A DNA stretch of 64,000 bases, taken from contig NZ_VIRW01000011.1 in NCBI RefSeq assembly GCF_009760905.1, forward strand, positions 1 to 64,000, read 5' to 3'. Below are positions 35,961-44,312 of this stretch, one piece after another. The position numbers and the translations under genes are program-made. Numbering within the stretch: the first letter of the stretch is position 1; each line of letters begins with the position of its first letter. Source of the DNA: Chitinibacter sp. GC72 (GTDB taxonomy: Bacteria; Pseudomonadota; Gammaproteobacteria; Burkholderiales; Chitinibacteraceae). The notes under the pieces are model-generated. The model saw nothing but the letters and a program-made list of their open reading frames with translations. It searched no databases and was not told where the DNA came from.

Positions 35961-36385
35961 AAATCTCTCCGAGTTAAACGCACCGCACGCACAAACGACA
36001 GCGACGGTACTGGGTACAACGCAACACCCGTATCCGGGTGCGATGTCAAAGCACGACGGCCAACCAGCAGCGCCGCGCCAATACCCAGCGCACCTTGCCC
36101 TGTGAAGCCGATATCGCCCGCCGCGAGCTGCGACACTGGAATCTCGTCAAAGCCCTGCTGCGCCATATAAGTAATCAAACCATCTAGCCCGGTAGCACCA
36201 ATAAAACGCTGCAGGCTGGCGGCAGATTTAAAGTGCTGGCGATGGGGCCCGTAAAAATCCGTCGCTGCTGCGAAATCGATGCCTTGCAGCGCGAGCGCCA
36301 TGCACACGGTGTCAGGGCGACGGTAAGGCTTGCCAATCTGCGCTTCAGCGAAATCGCACAAGCGCTGCGTAAATTCGGCTCTCAT
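35948..36385 (-). CDS. Tail assembly protein of the K/NlpC-P60-like type (DUF6950-like)
   Basis: The start at 36385 overlaps the stop of the DUF2163-like gene as ATGA. The 145-residue product (MRAEFTQRLCDFAEAQIGKPY...) has the small Cys-containing fold of phage NlpC/P60-like tail proteins, with the DTVCMALALQG block in the place of the catalytic DCxxL. The Cys is present but the fit to an active peptidase is weak, so the catalytic call is cautious. Its position between DUF2163 and J matches lambda K. Confidence 0.65.
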   Translation of the reverse strand: MRAEFTQRLCDFAEAQIGKPYRRPDTVCMALALQGIDFAAATDFYGPHRQHFKSAASLQRFIGATGLDGLITYMAQQGFDEIPVSQLAAGDIGFTGQGALGIGAALLVGRRALTSHPDTGVALYPVPSLSFVRAVRLTRRDLCQQ

Positions 36386-36939
36386 CGGCCACCCCATTGC
36401 AGCTCTTTGCCCAGCGTCGTGACAAATTCAAAACCACGGTCACCGGGGAAGTGGCGCTGCTGCGATTCATCGTTCGTTAGCCGACCGTTCACGCGCTCAA
36501 AATCGACAAAGTGGCTGCTGGCGCGGATCTGCACCACCGAGCTGCCATCATCAACATTCTCTTCAATGGCTGGGCCATCACAGCGGCCACTAAACAGCAG
36601 CAGCGGCTCTTGCATCACGCCCGCGCTATTGAAATACGCCCGCCAGACATTCATCGCCCGGCCGACAAAGCGGGTCTGCAGTGTGGCTGCGATCAAAGCT
36701 TGATCAACACCCGACAGCGTCGCCGTCGTGCCATTGATCGCCAGCCCATCCGCATCGCCATCAAACTCAATATTGAGCAGCTGGCCAGCCGCGTAAAACG
36801 TCTGCCCGCCGAACTGGATGGCGGTCGCATCGTCAGTCAGGCAGATCACTTCGTCGTCAAGGGCAATCGACAGCAGATGCGCGCAGCGTTGCTGCTCTGC
36901 ACTCATCTCTGCGATGGTGCCGGGGCTTAAATCACGCAT
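36382..36939 (-). CDS. DUF2163-like phage tail protein
   Basis: The 185-residue product has the N-terminal LLSIALDDEVICLTDDATAIQFGGQTFYAAG and YFNSAGVMQEPLLLFSGRCDGPAIEENVDD of DUF2163/tail-tip L-like proteins. Such proteins sit between the minor tail M-like and K-like proteins in tail initiators. It shares a base overlap with the gene before it and an ATGA overlap with the gene after it. Confidence 0.72.
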   Translation of the reverse strand: MRDLSPGTIAEMSAEQQRCAHLLSIALDDEVICLTDDATAIQFGGQTFYAAGQLLNIEFDGDADGLAINGTTATLSGVDQALIAATLQTRFVGRAMNVWRAYFNSAGVMQEPLLLFSGRCDGPAIEENVDDGSSVVQIRASSHFVDFERVNGRLTNDESQQRHFPGDRGFEFVTTLGKELQWGGR

Positions 36940-37535
36940 TAAATCTCCTCGATCAGCTTGACGCTGATGTCATGCCGAAACGGCGGGCGCACATTCAGCG
37001 ACTGCGTGTCTTCTTGCAGCGAGCAGCGCACAGTGATGCCTCGCAGCTTGGCCGATACGCCAGCGGCTAAAGGCTCGATCAGATCCCAGGTCAGCGTTAC
37101 TGCAGCTGCACCGCTGGCATCGGAAACTGCATCAGCAGCGAGGGCATAAACCTTGCTGTGATTGCCAAAACGCACATAGTCACCCGCGTTCAACACGGTT
37201 TTTGAAGCGGGCAAGCCACTGAGCACCAGCGTCCTTTGCCGCGAATTGGCCGCATCGCGCACCGTAGCCATGGCAGGCGCGTGAGAATTGGCGCTATCGC
37301 AAAGCAATGCCGGCTGAAACTCGAAACGGCCGAATCGGCCATTCTGGGCTTGGATAAACGCCCACAGCTGCTGGCCTTTGGCACGATCCAGGCTCGACCA
37401 GGCCACATCAAACGTCAGAAGCGTGGTACCGATCCGCCGCGACTGGCTGCGCCCGGAATGCGCCCGGCTGGAAAACGTGGTGTCCCTCGTGCCTGGCGTG
37501 AGGCTGGCTGGGGGGAAGTTAGGCATTTGCGCCAT
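36939..37535 (-). CDS. Minor tail protein (M-like), function by position
   Basis: The 198-residue protein (LLTFDVAWSSLDRAKGQQLWAFI...) lies between the tape measure gene and the DUF2163-like gene, which is the place of lambda M and related tail-tip proteins. AGGA lies 6 nt before the ATG. No catalytic motif is seen. Confidence 0.62.
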   Translation of the reverse strand: MAQMPNFPPASLTPGTRDTTFSSRAHSGRSQSRRIGTTLLTFDVAWSSLDRAKGQQLWAFIQAQNGRFGRFEFQPALLCDSANSHAPAMATVRDAANSRQRTLVLSGLPASKTVLNAGDYVRFGNHSKVYALAADAVSDASGAAAVTLTWDLIEPLAAGVSAKLRGITVRCSLQEDTQSLNVRPPFRHDISVKLIEEI

Positions 37536-37543
37536 GAGTAATC

Positions 37544-40396
37544 CTAAAATTGTGGCGACTGCCGGTTGCGCAGCATCGCCGCCCGCACGGCTTCAGTGGC
37601 CATTGGCTTCACGTTATCAGCCAGCCGCGCTAGCGCGGTTTCGATACGGGATACAGCGGCCGCATCTGCACCGCGAGCGTCGATAGTGGGCTGCAGATAA
37701 ATATTGATTGGGCTAGTGCCGCCATTGCCCCCATTACCAGCTGGCGGCCGAGCGCGAAAATCGCCACGCATGGTGACGGGGATAGAGCGGCCATCGGGCA
37801 GCGGCACATAGGCTTCGCTCATTCCAGCCTCGGCGTACAGCGCGAGCTGGGGTGAATTAGCAATGCCGCCTTTTGAGTAGGTGCGCAAAGGTAGCGGGCC
37901 AGCGCTGGTCATGATGCCGCCGTTGGCAAACGGCACTGGGCTGCTCAACATGCCAAAGCCGTTGCTTGCTGCGCCCACATTGCTACCGACGCCACCACCG
38001 CCGGATAACAGATTGAGGCCAGACGAAATCAGGCCGCCAAAGCCGCCCATTTTGTCCATCCAGCCCATTAGTGGCTTGGTGACGGATAGCCGCCACTGGT
38101 AGCGAACCAGATCACTGATGAGGCTGTTGAACATGTCTTTTGAGCTGACTTTAATACCTTTGGATGCATTGACCGCAGCGTCTTCCATGCCCTGGAACAA
38201 GCCGGAATAGGTGCCTTGCAGCTCTTTAGCCGCCGCTTTTCGCTCTTCCTCAAAGTCTTTGGCTGCTTTGGCTGCAGCATCCAGTTTTTCAACGCCCTGG
38301 CGGGCGGTGACTTTGCGCCCGAGCAATTCCGCTTTTTCTTTGAGCAGCGCGATCTCTTTAGCCAGCTCACCGGTATCCGCCGTGCGGGTGGCCAGCGCTT
38401 CTTTGTCAGCGATAGTCGCGTTGAGCTGCGCCAATGTGTAGGCGTCCAGCTCGCTCTCTGCCATCCCGTAAAATTTAAGCTTGTTTTCCCAGGATACGGC
38501 CGATTCAGTCAGCTGCTTGATCTCGCGGGCATCAGCGTCTTCCTGCTTTTTAACCGCGTCGGCGCGTGCTTTGCTCGCATCGGCTACGCGGAGCAAGCTG
38601 GCATATTCTTCAGCCGAGATCAGCTTTAGCGCCAGCTTTTGCCGGATCGTGCGGTCAGTGACAAAGCCGAGCTGTTCGCGAATGCGCAGTGCTTCCTTTT
38701 CGCCGTCATTGAGCTTATTGCCCCATGCTAGCTCCTCTTTGACCGCCGCAATCTTGGCTTGCAGGCTGGCCAGCTCGTTATCGGTGGGCGAGCCAATGGC
38801 TCCACGCGGAGAGCGAGGCTTTTTCTCATCGCCGTAAATATCTGTGCGGATTTTTGCTTCGCGTTTGGCAATCGCGGCAGGTTTGAGCAGTGGGCTATCG
38901 GGCTGCGACTTGCGCAGCTTTTCTTGCATGTCGCGCTCTTTCGCCAGCGCGGTATTGTATTTTTCCTGCTTATTGGCCGCGTCTTCAGTGGCTTTGGACA
39001 GATAAGTAAATGCCGCCACGCCATCTTCACGGACTCGATTTTGCTCGGCCAAAATGGCGGATTGCTTACCTTCAAGACGCTGCAGCTCCAAACGATTGTC
39101 GATTTCGTTTTTTAGATATTTCTCTCTGGCGAGCAAATCCTGACGTTGCTGAGCCGCGCCCGGATCTTCGATTAGACGATTACCATAATCAGAACGTCGA
39201 CCATTTTCAGGCGTCATTTTCAGCTGCGCCTGAGTTGCTTTGAGCTGAGCCTGGAGCGCAGCCAGTTCTTGTGCGGGGGTGGATTTACGCCCCACATTCA
39301 ACATATCGTCCCAGACCCCAGCTATTGTGCTTTTCAGCCCTCGCCAGGCTCGTTCGATATTCCCCACATTCTCGATCACTTGCTTGGACATTCTGTCCGT
39401 CGCATTGGCAAACGTATCCTGTGCCAGCTTCACCGCATCTTGCGTGCGGCCTTGCTTTTCTAGTGCCTGGATTTGCTCCAGCACAGAGGCGGTGAGGTAG
39501 TGATAAGTATCGTTGAGCTTGAGTGACGCCGCCACGGATGCGTCGGCCAGGCTGGCAAATTCCTTCACGGTATCGGCCACTTCTTTGCCTGTGGCCTTGT
39601 TCACTCGCACGGCCACTTCACCGTAGCGCTCCATACTTTCAGCGGCAATACGGCCAGATCCGGCAATCAGGGCCAGCGTTTCGGCAGCCTGAGCTTGTGT
39701 GCCAATGGTGTCGCCAATCCGTGAGCTCATGTCGGTTAGCTGATTCGTCGTGACGCCAGTGACATTCCCTGTGAAGGCAATGGCTTTGCTAAAATCCTGC
39801 GCTTCGCGGCTACCGCTGTAAAACGCATAGGCCAGCGCGCCACCTGCCGCCGCAGCAGTACCCACAGCCACTGCCATCGGACTGATGGCAGCAGTGATGC
39901 CCTTGATCGCCGGGCCAATGCCGCCAAAGCTGTCTTTGATCTGGCCACCTTGCTGCACCATGATCAAAAACGGGTTCTGCCCACCCGCCAGCTGGGTCAC
40001 AATATCGGTCATCTGCATCGGCAGCTGGCGCAGCGCATTGGTGGTTTGCGCGGCGCTGATTTCGCCGGTGCGCGCCGTTTGTTTGAGCTTACGGTCGATG
40101 CGCTCCAGACCGGCCTCCGACTTTGTCGCCGCTGCACCCACACTGTTGCCCATGTCGGTGACGGCTTTGCCGCCTTGCTCTGCGCCGCGCTGCATCTCGG
40201 TGCCAGTTTTGCGAGCAGTGTCACCCAGATGGTCGATGCCCGCGCCGGTTTTCCGTGTGGTATCACCCAGATGGTTGAGGTCTGTGTTGGTTTTGCGTGC
40301 AGTGTCGCCTAGGTGGTCGATGGCAGTATCCGCTTTACCCGCTTCGCTGATAAAGGCTTTGCCGTCACCGGTGATCTTGATATGAATATTCGACAC
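37544..40396 (-). CDS. Tail tape measure protein
   Basis: The start is the GTG at 40396 (VSNIHIKITGDG), with GAGGA 8 nt upstream; it lies just after the stop of the DUF1799 gene. The product has 950 residues. Near the N-terminus are three near-perfect copies of HLGDTARKTGT-type heptad segments (about residues 20-55). Further on come the LPMQMTDIVTQLAGGQNPFLIMVQQGGQIKD block typical of tape measure proteins of the lambda-H family (TMP_2), hydrophobic helices near 150-190, and long coiled coils. It sets tail length. Confidence 0.9.
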   Translation of the reverse strand: MSNIHIKITGDGKAFISEAGKADTAIDHLGDTARKTNTDLNHLGDTTRKTGAGIDHLGDTARKTGTEMQRGAEQGGKAVTDMGNSVGAAATKSEAGLERIDRKLKQTARTGEISAAQTTNALRQLPMQMTDIVTQLAGGQNPFLIMVQQGGQIKDSFGGIGPAIKGITAAISPMAVAVGTAAAAGGALAYAFYSGSREAQDFSKAIAFTGNVTGVTTNQLTDMSSRIGDTIGTQAQAAETLALIAGSGRIAAESMERYGEVAVRVNKATGKEVADTVKEFASLADASVAASLKLNDTYHYLTASVLEQIQALEKQGRTQDAVKLAQDTFANATDRMSKQVIENVGNIERAWRGLKSTIAGVWDDMLNVGRKSTPAQELAALQAQLKATQAQLKMTPENGRRSDYGNRLIEDPGAAQQRQDLLAREKYLKNEIDNRLELQRLEGKQSAILAEQNRVREDGVAAFTYLSKATEDAANKQEKYNTALAKERDMQEKLRKSQPDSPLLKPAAIAKREAKIRTDIYGDEKKPRSPRGAIGSPTDNELASLQAKIAAVKEELAWGNKLNDGEKEALRIREQLGFVTDRTIRQKLALKLISAEEYASLLRVADASKARADAVKKQEDADAREIKQLTESAVSWENKLKFYGMAESELDAYTLAQLNATIADKEALATRTADTGELAKEIALLKEKAELLGRKVTARQGVEKLDAAAKAAKDFEEERKAAAKELQGTYSGLFQGMEDAAVNASKGIKVSSKDMFNSLISDLVRYQWRLSVTKPLMGWMDKMGGFGGLISSGLNLLSGGGGVGSNVGAASNGFGMLSSPVPFANGGIMTSAGPLPLRTYSKGGIANSPQLALYAEAGMSEAYVPLPDGRSIPVTMRGDFRARPPAGNGGNGGTSPINIYLQPTIDARGADAAAVSRIETALARLADNVKPMATEAVRAAMLRNRQSPQF

Positions 40397-40397
40397 G

Positions 40398-40727
40398 CTA
40401 ATCTTCCTCAGCCCAGATATCGAGCGCGGCTTGCTCCATGACGCGCAGATCGGCCAGCAAGGCCGCACGATCTGCGGGTTTGATTCGCTGCATGCGCATG
40501 ACAGATTCCACCGCTAGATAATCAAAGCCCTGAAAATGCCCGGAGGGCAGCACGCGCCATTGGGTTTGGCAGTCCAGAAACAGATAAAAAACGGCCAGAT
40601 GCTCTGGCCACAGCTCGTATTCATCTTCCTGCTGCCAGTCGGCGGGAAGCGTGATTCCCAATTTGTTGGCCGCTTCGTCGAGCTTGCATTTACGGCCGCC
40701 GAGCAAGTACTCGACGGCCCCGATCAG
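40398..40727 (-). CDS. DUF1799/gpT-like C-terminal part of a frameshifted tail assembly chaperone
   Basis: The open frame begins before any good start codon (first candidates CTG at 40727 or TTG at 40706) and overlaps the end of the gpG-like gene. No ribosome site is seen. The frame is exactly -1 relative to the gpG-like gene at the A AAA AAC heptamer, so it is most likely made only as a G-T type fusion. The conserved text (KLDEAANKLGITLP, YELWPEHLAVFYLFLDCQTQW) is DUF1799. It precedes the tape measure gene, as gpGT does in lambda. Confidence 0.75.
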   Translation of the reverse strand: MIGAVEYLLGGRKCKLDEAANKLGITLPADWQQEDEYELWPEHLAVFYLFLDCQTQWRVLPSGHFQGFDYLAVESVMRMQRIKPADRAALLADLRVMEQAALDIWAEED

Positions 40728-41071
40728 TTTTTTTCTTTAGCCACCTCAATCGAGCGCACGAACTCACGCACGATGGTGGGCTGGGTCGGGTACAGCTTGA
40801 GCACGGCATCGCGGTTTTCAGGGCTGAATGGCAGCGGGTTACCGGCGGCATCAAGCGGGCCACGCCAGCCGACCAATACCCGCTCAACGACCTCCCGATC
40901 AGGGATCGCGCCGGTCACAATTTTGGCTGATAGTTCTTCCAGCTCTTCTTGCTCCAAACGAGCAAACTGGGCGTCAAAGCTTGCCGATTTAAATATCCCA
41001 TTCCCCATCGGGAAATCCACAGTCACCGTGTGAAAATACGCCCCGAGGGATTCAAGTCTTAACGCTTCCAT
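40724..41071 (-). CDS. Tail assembly chaperone, gpG-like
   Basis: The 115-residue protein lies between the tail tube and tape measure genes. AAGGAAAA precedes the ATG. It is mostly helical with acidic stretches (LEQEELEELSAK). Its end carries the slippery heptamer that should produce a longer fusion with the DUF1799 frame, in the ratio-controlled way known from lambda G and GT, which coat the tape measure protein during tail assembly. Confidence 0.78.
   Translation of the reverse strand: MEALRLESLGAYFHTVTVDFPMGNGIFKSASFDAQFARLEQEELEELSAKIVTGAIPDREVVERVLVGWRGPLDAAGNPLPFSPENRDAVLKLYPTQPTIVREFVRSIEVAKEKN
40727..40733 (-). other. Programmed -1 frameshift heptamer A AAA AAC
   Basis: On the minus strand the gpG-like gene ends GAA AAA AAC TGA. 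The last A of GAA plus AAA AAC give the classic slippery heptamer A_AAA_AAC in the zero frame. A -1 slip reads AAA AAA CTG ATC GGG and enters the DUF1799 frame without a stop. Confidence 0.8.
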
Positions 41072-41080
41072 TGGTTTTCC

Positions 41081-42025
41081 TTATTTCACCGTGATCACGA
41101 ATTCGTCATTGCCAGCCACTGGCAAGAACGTCATTTTTGCGTCCAACATCAAATCGCCCTCGCTATTCTTGTACGACGGGTTTTTGATCTGTGCGGCGGG
41201 AGCATCGAACTGGATGATGTTGCCCGGCACAGTGCCGTGGATGATTCGCACCGCGCCCGTATCGCTATTGCGTGCGACATCAAACCAGTTTTTGGCCGCG
41301 ATTGGCGGCATACGGAAAGCACTGCTGCCACTGGGTTTGCGATCCGCAATTTCGACACCGTCCGCTCCGACCAGCACACGATGCTGCAGATCATTGCCGA
41401 GGTTGAATTCAAACGATTCAACTGCGAGGTCGGAAACGCCAAACAGACTAATATCCGGTGTGAATGCAGTAGAAAACGGCACGGGTTTTTTCCAGCTCGT
41501 AAACACGGCACCGGCTGGCGTTGCCAAATCGATGACAGGGGCGAACAAACCCATGAGTTTAAATTTCATCACAGGCACTTTTTTTGCTGTAAAGCTCAAT
41601 TGAAGATCCGAGCGAGAGCCGACGATTTTATGCACGTGACCGTCTAAATAGGCATATAGCGTCAGTGACTCCATGAAGTTGGTGATCGGTCGATATTCAA
41701 CCTTGCTACCCGGTGTGATTGATTCGCTAATACCACATGCACGTACCAACGCACCCCACGCGGGAGCAGTGCCAGCCGCACCACTGCCAGCTAAGGCGAC
41801 CTCAATCTCAGCGCTGCATGATTCGGCTACCGAGATTTCTTCGCCGTTGCCGAAATACGGTCGAAGGTAATCCATCGACTCCATTTCCTGCTCGAGTGGA
41901 TTGAGCGTCATGCTGCGCAACAGCACGCCATTGGTCGTCGCCTCCGGTGCTGCATCGGTGCCATAAATTGCTTCAGGCTTGGCCGTGACCAAGACATTGC
42001 GGTATTTTTTAGCAACAGCTGGCAT
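41081..42025 (-). CDS. Major tail tube protein
   Basis: The 314-residue protein (VTAKPEAIYGTDAAPEATTNGVLLRSMTLNPLEQ) has the beta-rich pattern and position (just upstream of the chaperones and tape measure) of siphovirus tail tube proteins in B3-type phages. AAGGAG lies 6 nt before the ATG. It polymerises around the tape measure into the tail tube. Confidence 0.75.
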   Translation of the reverse strand: MPAVAKKYRNVLVTAKPEAIYGTDAAPEATTNGVLLRSMTLNPLEQEMESMDYLRPYFGNGEEISVAESCSAEIEVALAGSGAAGTAPAWGALVRACGISESITPGSKVEYRPITNFMESLTLYAYLDGHVHKIVGSRSDLQLSFTAKKVPVMKFKLMGLFAPVIDLATPAGAVFTSWKKPVPFSTAFTPDISLFGVSDLAVESFEFNLGNDLQHRVLVGADGVEIADRKPSGSSAFRMPPIAAKNWFDVARNSDTGAVRIIHGTVPGNIIQFDAPAAQIKNPSYKNSEGDLMLDAKMTFLPVAGNDEFVITVK

Positions 42026-42027
42026 GA

Positions 42028-42213
42028 TTACTCCTTATTCTCTGTAGGCTCATCAGCCGCGCCTGGTGCTTCAGCCAGCTCGGTGCGCGCTTGCAAAGTA
42101 CGCGTGCCATCGGCATTCACGATGTAGCTGCCGCCGTGGCCATGATTTTCGTCACGGACTTCGGCAGCTTCAGGTACAGCAGGTGCTGCTTCAGCTTTTA
42201 CTTTTGGGGGCAT
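42028..42213 (-). CDS. Small acidic phage protein of unknown function
   Basis: The start at 42213 is set by AAGGA 8 nt upstream; the 61-residue product begins MPPKVKAEAAPAV and is Ala/Glu-rich. It lies between the tail terminator-like gene and the tail tube gene. No known domain is recognised. Confidence 0.6.
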   Translation of the reverse strand: MPPKVKAEAAPAVPEAAEVRDENHGHGGSYIVNADGTRTLQARTELAEAPGAADEPTENKE

Positions 42214-42224
42214 CTTTCGATTCC

Positions 42225-42647
42225 TTATTGACTGTAAATGGCATAGCCGGTGGCGTAGTCGTCTTGCCACCAGAGCACGGCATCATCAAAGTCGAGCAAC
42301 TTGCCGCCCGCCGCTTCGATAGCCTGATCGCATTCAGGCGGCAACCAGCCGAGCAGTGCATCGCGCACTTGCGCTCTCAATTGCTGCAGCTCATCGACGT
42401 CGTCAACGCCCCCGGCTTTTTTCAGATTGCTCTGAGCAAAAATCAGCGCAAAAGCGGTGCGCCGTTCTTGGTGCACTTCACCCACAACAGAGTTGGGGCC
42501 GTCAATATCACCAAGAGGAATTACGAATGCAGCGGGCAACTGGTGCTTGAGTAACTTTTTGCCTTCCGCATAATCCGCTGCGCCGCCAACTGATTTAAGC
42601 AATGGGCACTGCGCTTTCAGATACTCAATGATGGGTTTGATCTTCAT
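42225..42647 (-). CDS. Tail terminator/completion-like protein
   Basis: The 140-residue product begins MKIKPIIEYLKAQCPLLKSVGG and has the alpha-beta pattern (FALIFAQSNLKK, LRAQVRDALLGWLP) of small tail-terminator or gpU-like proteins. Its position between the DUF1320 gene and the tail tube gene fits. It starts where the preceding gene stops. Confidence 0.6.
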   Translation of the reverse strand: MKIKPIIEYLKAQCPLLKSVGGAADYAEGKKLLKHQLPAAFVIPLGDIDGPNSVVGEVHQERRTAFALIFAQSNLKKAGGVDDVDELQQLRAQVRDALLGWLPPECDQAIEAAGGKLLDFDDAVLWWQDDYATGYAIYSQ

Positions 42648-43057
42648 TAGTACCCCCGACCAAACACCGGCGCACTGGACGTCATGACCGCCATATCGCC
42701 TTTGCTGCTGTCCACCGGCGCACCGTTATCAATCCCCAGCTTGACGCTACCGTCTGCCATCCCCTTCAGTAGGCGCACTGCATCTTCGTAACGCTTGCGC
42801 ACGGTGTCGGTGACGCGTTCGCCATACAGGTGATAGCGGGCGATGTCGCACGACAGGCGATTGAGAATCGGCGGCGTATGCCCCAAGGGCAGCTGGTAAC
42901 GCGCCGCCAGATAACCGTCGATTTCAGCGTCGGCATCGGCAATGTTTCGCTCGACGACGCTTGCTTCAATCGTGCCGGTGTTCTCACGGTCGGTGAGGCC
43001 GAGTAGCTCGTCCTCACCGAAGCGCAACAGCATGTCAGCCTGCGTGGCGTAGGTCAT
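42647..43057 (-). CDS. DUF1320 protein (Mu gp36-like head-tail connector)
   Basis: The 136-residue product opens MTYATQADMLLRFGEDELLGLTD and has YLAARYQLPL followed by a helical end, the DUF1320 signature of Mu-like phages (gp36). It probably belongs to the head-tail joining set. It overlaps the previous gene by one base. Confidence 0.85.
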   Translation of the reverse strand: MTYATQADMLLRFGEDELLGLTDRENTGTIEASVVERNIADADAEIDGYLAARYQLPLGHTPPILNRLSCDIARYHLYGERVTDTVRKRYEDAVRLLKGMADGSVKLGIDNGAPVDSSKGDMAVMTSSAPVFGRGY

Positions 43058-43371
43058 TACTGAGCCGCCTTGCCTGCCGCGACGTATTTGTCTGCTTCCG
43101 ACTTACCTTCCGCTTTAGATTTCGCAGCAGGTTTCGCGGCAGGTTTCGCGGCAGTCTTCACCGCTGCATCAACAACAGGCGCAGCAGCGGGATTTTTGTC
43201 ACCGCCTGCTGGCTCAGGGTCGTCCAACACTTCGACCACCAGCATGGGCTCAGCGAGCAGCTGCGCCAGTTGCGCCTCGGTAAAGGTGTCGTTCGGATGT
43301 TCGGTCGGGCTGGCTTGGTGGGCCAGACCCGCACGGCGGAAACCGTTTACTTTTGCAGTAATGCGGATCAT
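43057..43371 (-). CDS. Mu gp35-like (HI1506-type) small head protein
   Basis: From its own ATG at 43371, with AAGGGG 8-9 nt upstream, the product has 104 residues: MIRITAKVNGFRRAGLAHQ then LTEAQLAQLL-type helix and a Lys/Ala-rich tail (KTAAKPAAKPAAKSKA). The N-terminal pattern is that of Mu gp35/HI1506 proteins, which follow gpT. The open frame also continues upstream into the truncated gpT gene, so an in-frame fusion protein may be made. Confidence 0.72.
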   Translation of the reverse strand: MIRITAKVNGFRRAGLAHQASPTEHPNDTFTEAQLAQLLAEPMLVVEVLDDPEPAGGDKNPAAAPVVDAAVKTAAKPAAKPAAKSKAEGKSEADKYVAAGKAAQ

Positions 43372-43893
43372 GGTCAGCCCCCTTACGCTACCGTAGCTGG
43401 CCATTGCTGCAGCCTGCGATACGCAAGAGAGTTTCTTGGTGCCTTTATTCGATACCGATGCACCATTCACTGCGTGATCAACATCAAAGAAGTACTGGCC
43501 ATCGTAGCAAACGCTGGCAAAACCCTGATTCACTAGGCTGTACACAATTTCATCCGGCAGCTGCTTGGCTGAGAAACCGGCCATCTGTGCTTGTGGCGCA
43601 TAAACGCCCAACTGGTCGTCTTCGATGTCGTTCCGATCTACCTCGACCGTCGCTTCCCAGTCATCATTGGTGATGGTGTAGCTAAAGCCTGCCAGCGATT
43701 TAACTGCTTTTTCGCCAATCCATTTCTGCATGCGAGGGAAATTGGATAGCCACTTGTAATCGTTGGTCTTGGTGCCCGATGGCACCAGCATGGCAATTTT
43801 TTGCCAGGACGATGGCGCGGCATCAAAGGCATTGTTAAACGTGGTCTTCAAATTAACGAAAATGGCTTTCAAAGCCGGTGCATTAACAATCAT
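43372..43893 (-). pseudogene. Major head subunit (Mu gpT-like), truncated
   Basis: The gene opens MIVNAPALKAIFVNLKTTFNNAF and runs through NFPRMQKWIGEKAV, EVDRNDIEDDQLGVY and FFDVDHAVNGASVSN, all typical of the first half of Mu-like gpT. At SQAAAMASYGSVRGLT it passes in frame into the leader of the gp35-like gene. A complete gpT has about 300 residues and a second half after the AAAMASYG block; here about 110-130 residues are gone. The junction lies near 43390-43410. Recombination between the short repeats coding for MASYG and a similar segment near the gpT end would explain it. The major capsid protein is thus unlikely to be functional. Confidence 0.78.
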
Positions 43894-43907
43894 TGCGCAT
43901 ACTCCCC

Positions 43908-44312
43908 TTATTGAACCCAAACGCCATCAGCTTCAAGGCCGACGACGATCCCGGCTTGCGAGCGGGTATTGGTACCGTTGGTTTTTGCCACGGTCTGGTT
44001 ATCGACGATGTAACAAACGCGCCCCAAGCTGGCCTGCGTTACAGGATCAGCACCGTCGTTGGCCCACTTGAATGCCTTGCCACGACGCACGCCAACAGTG
44101 ACAGCGCCATCCGCGCCCCCTGTGTTATCGATACATTCATCCGCCATGCCGAGGTAAGCCAGCGTGGTTGACGTAGCGCCTGGCGTACCGAAGCCGGTTG
44201 CGCTGGCACAAACAATCGTTCCGGCCAGAATCTTGGCGTTTGCAGCCACTGGGATGCGAACCAGCTCGCCGTCTTTCAGCGGGGTATTACGATCTGCGAT
44301 GGCAACGGTCAT
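43908..44312 (-). CDS. Capsid cement/decoration protein (DUF2190-like)
   Basis: The 134-residue product (MTVAIADRNTPLKDGELVRIPVAANAKILAGTIV...) has the beta-tulip pattern of DUF2190-type cement proteins. It lies between protease and major head genes, as usual in B3-like phages. It overlaps the protease gene by 4 bp. Confidence 0.75.
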   Translation of the reverse strand: MTVAIADRNTPLKDGELVRIPVAANAKILAGTIVCASATGFGTPGATSTTLAYLGMADECIDNTGGADGAVTVGVRRGKAFKWANDGADPVTQASLGRVCYIVDNQTVAKTNGTNTRSQAGIVVGLEADGVWVQ

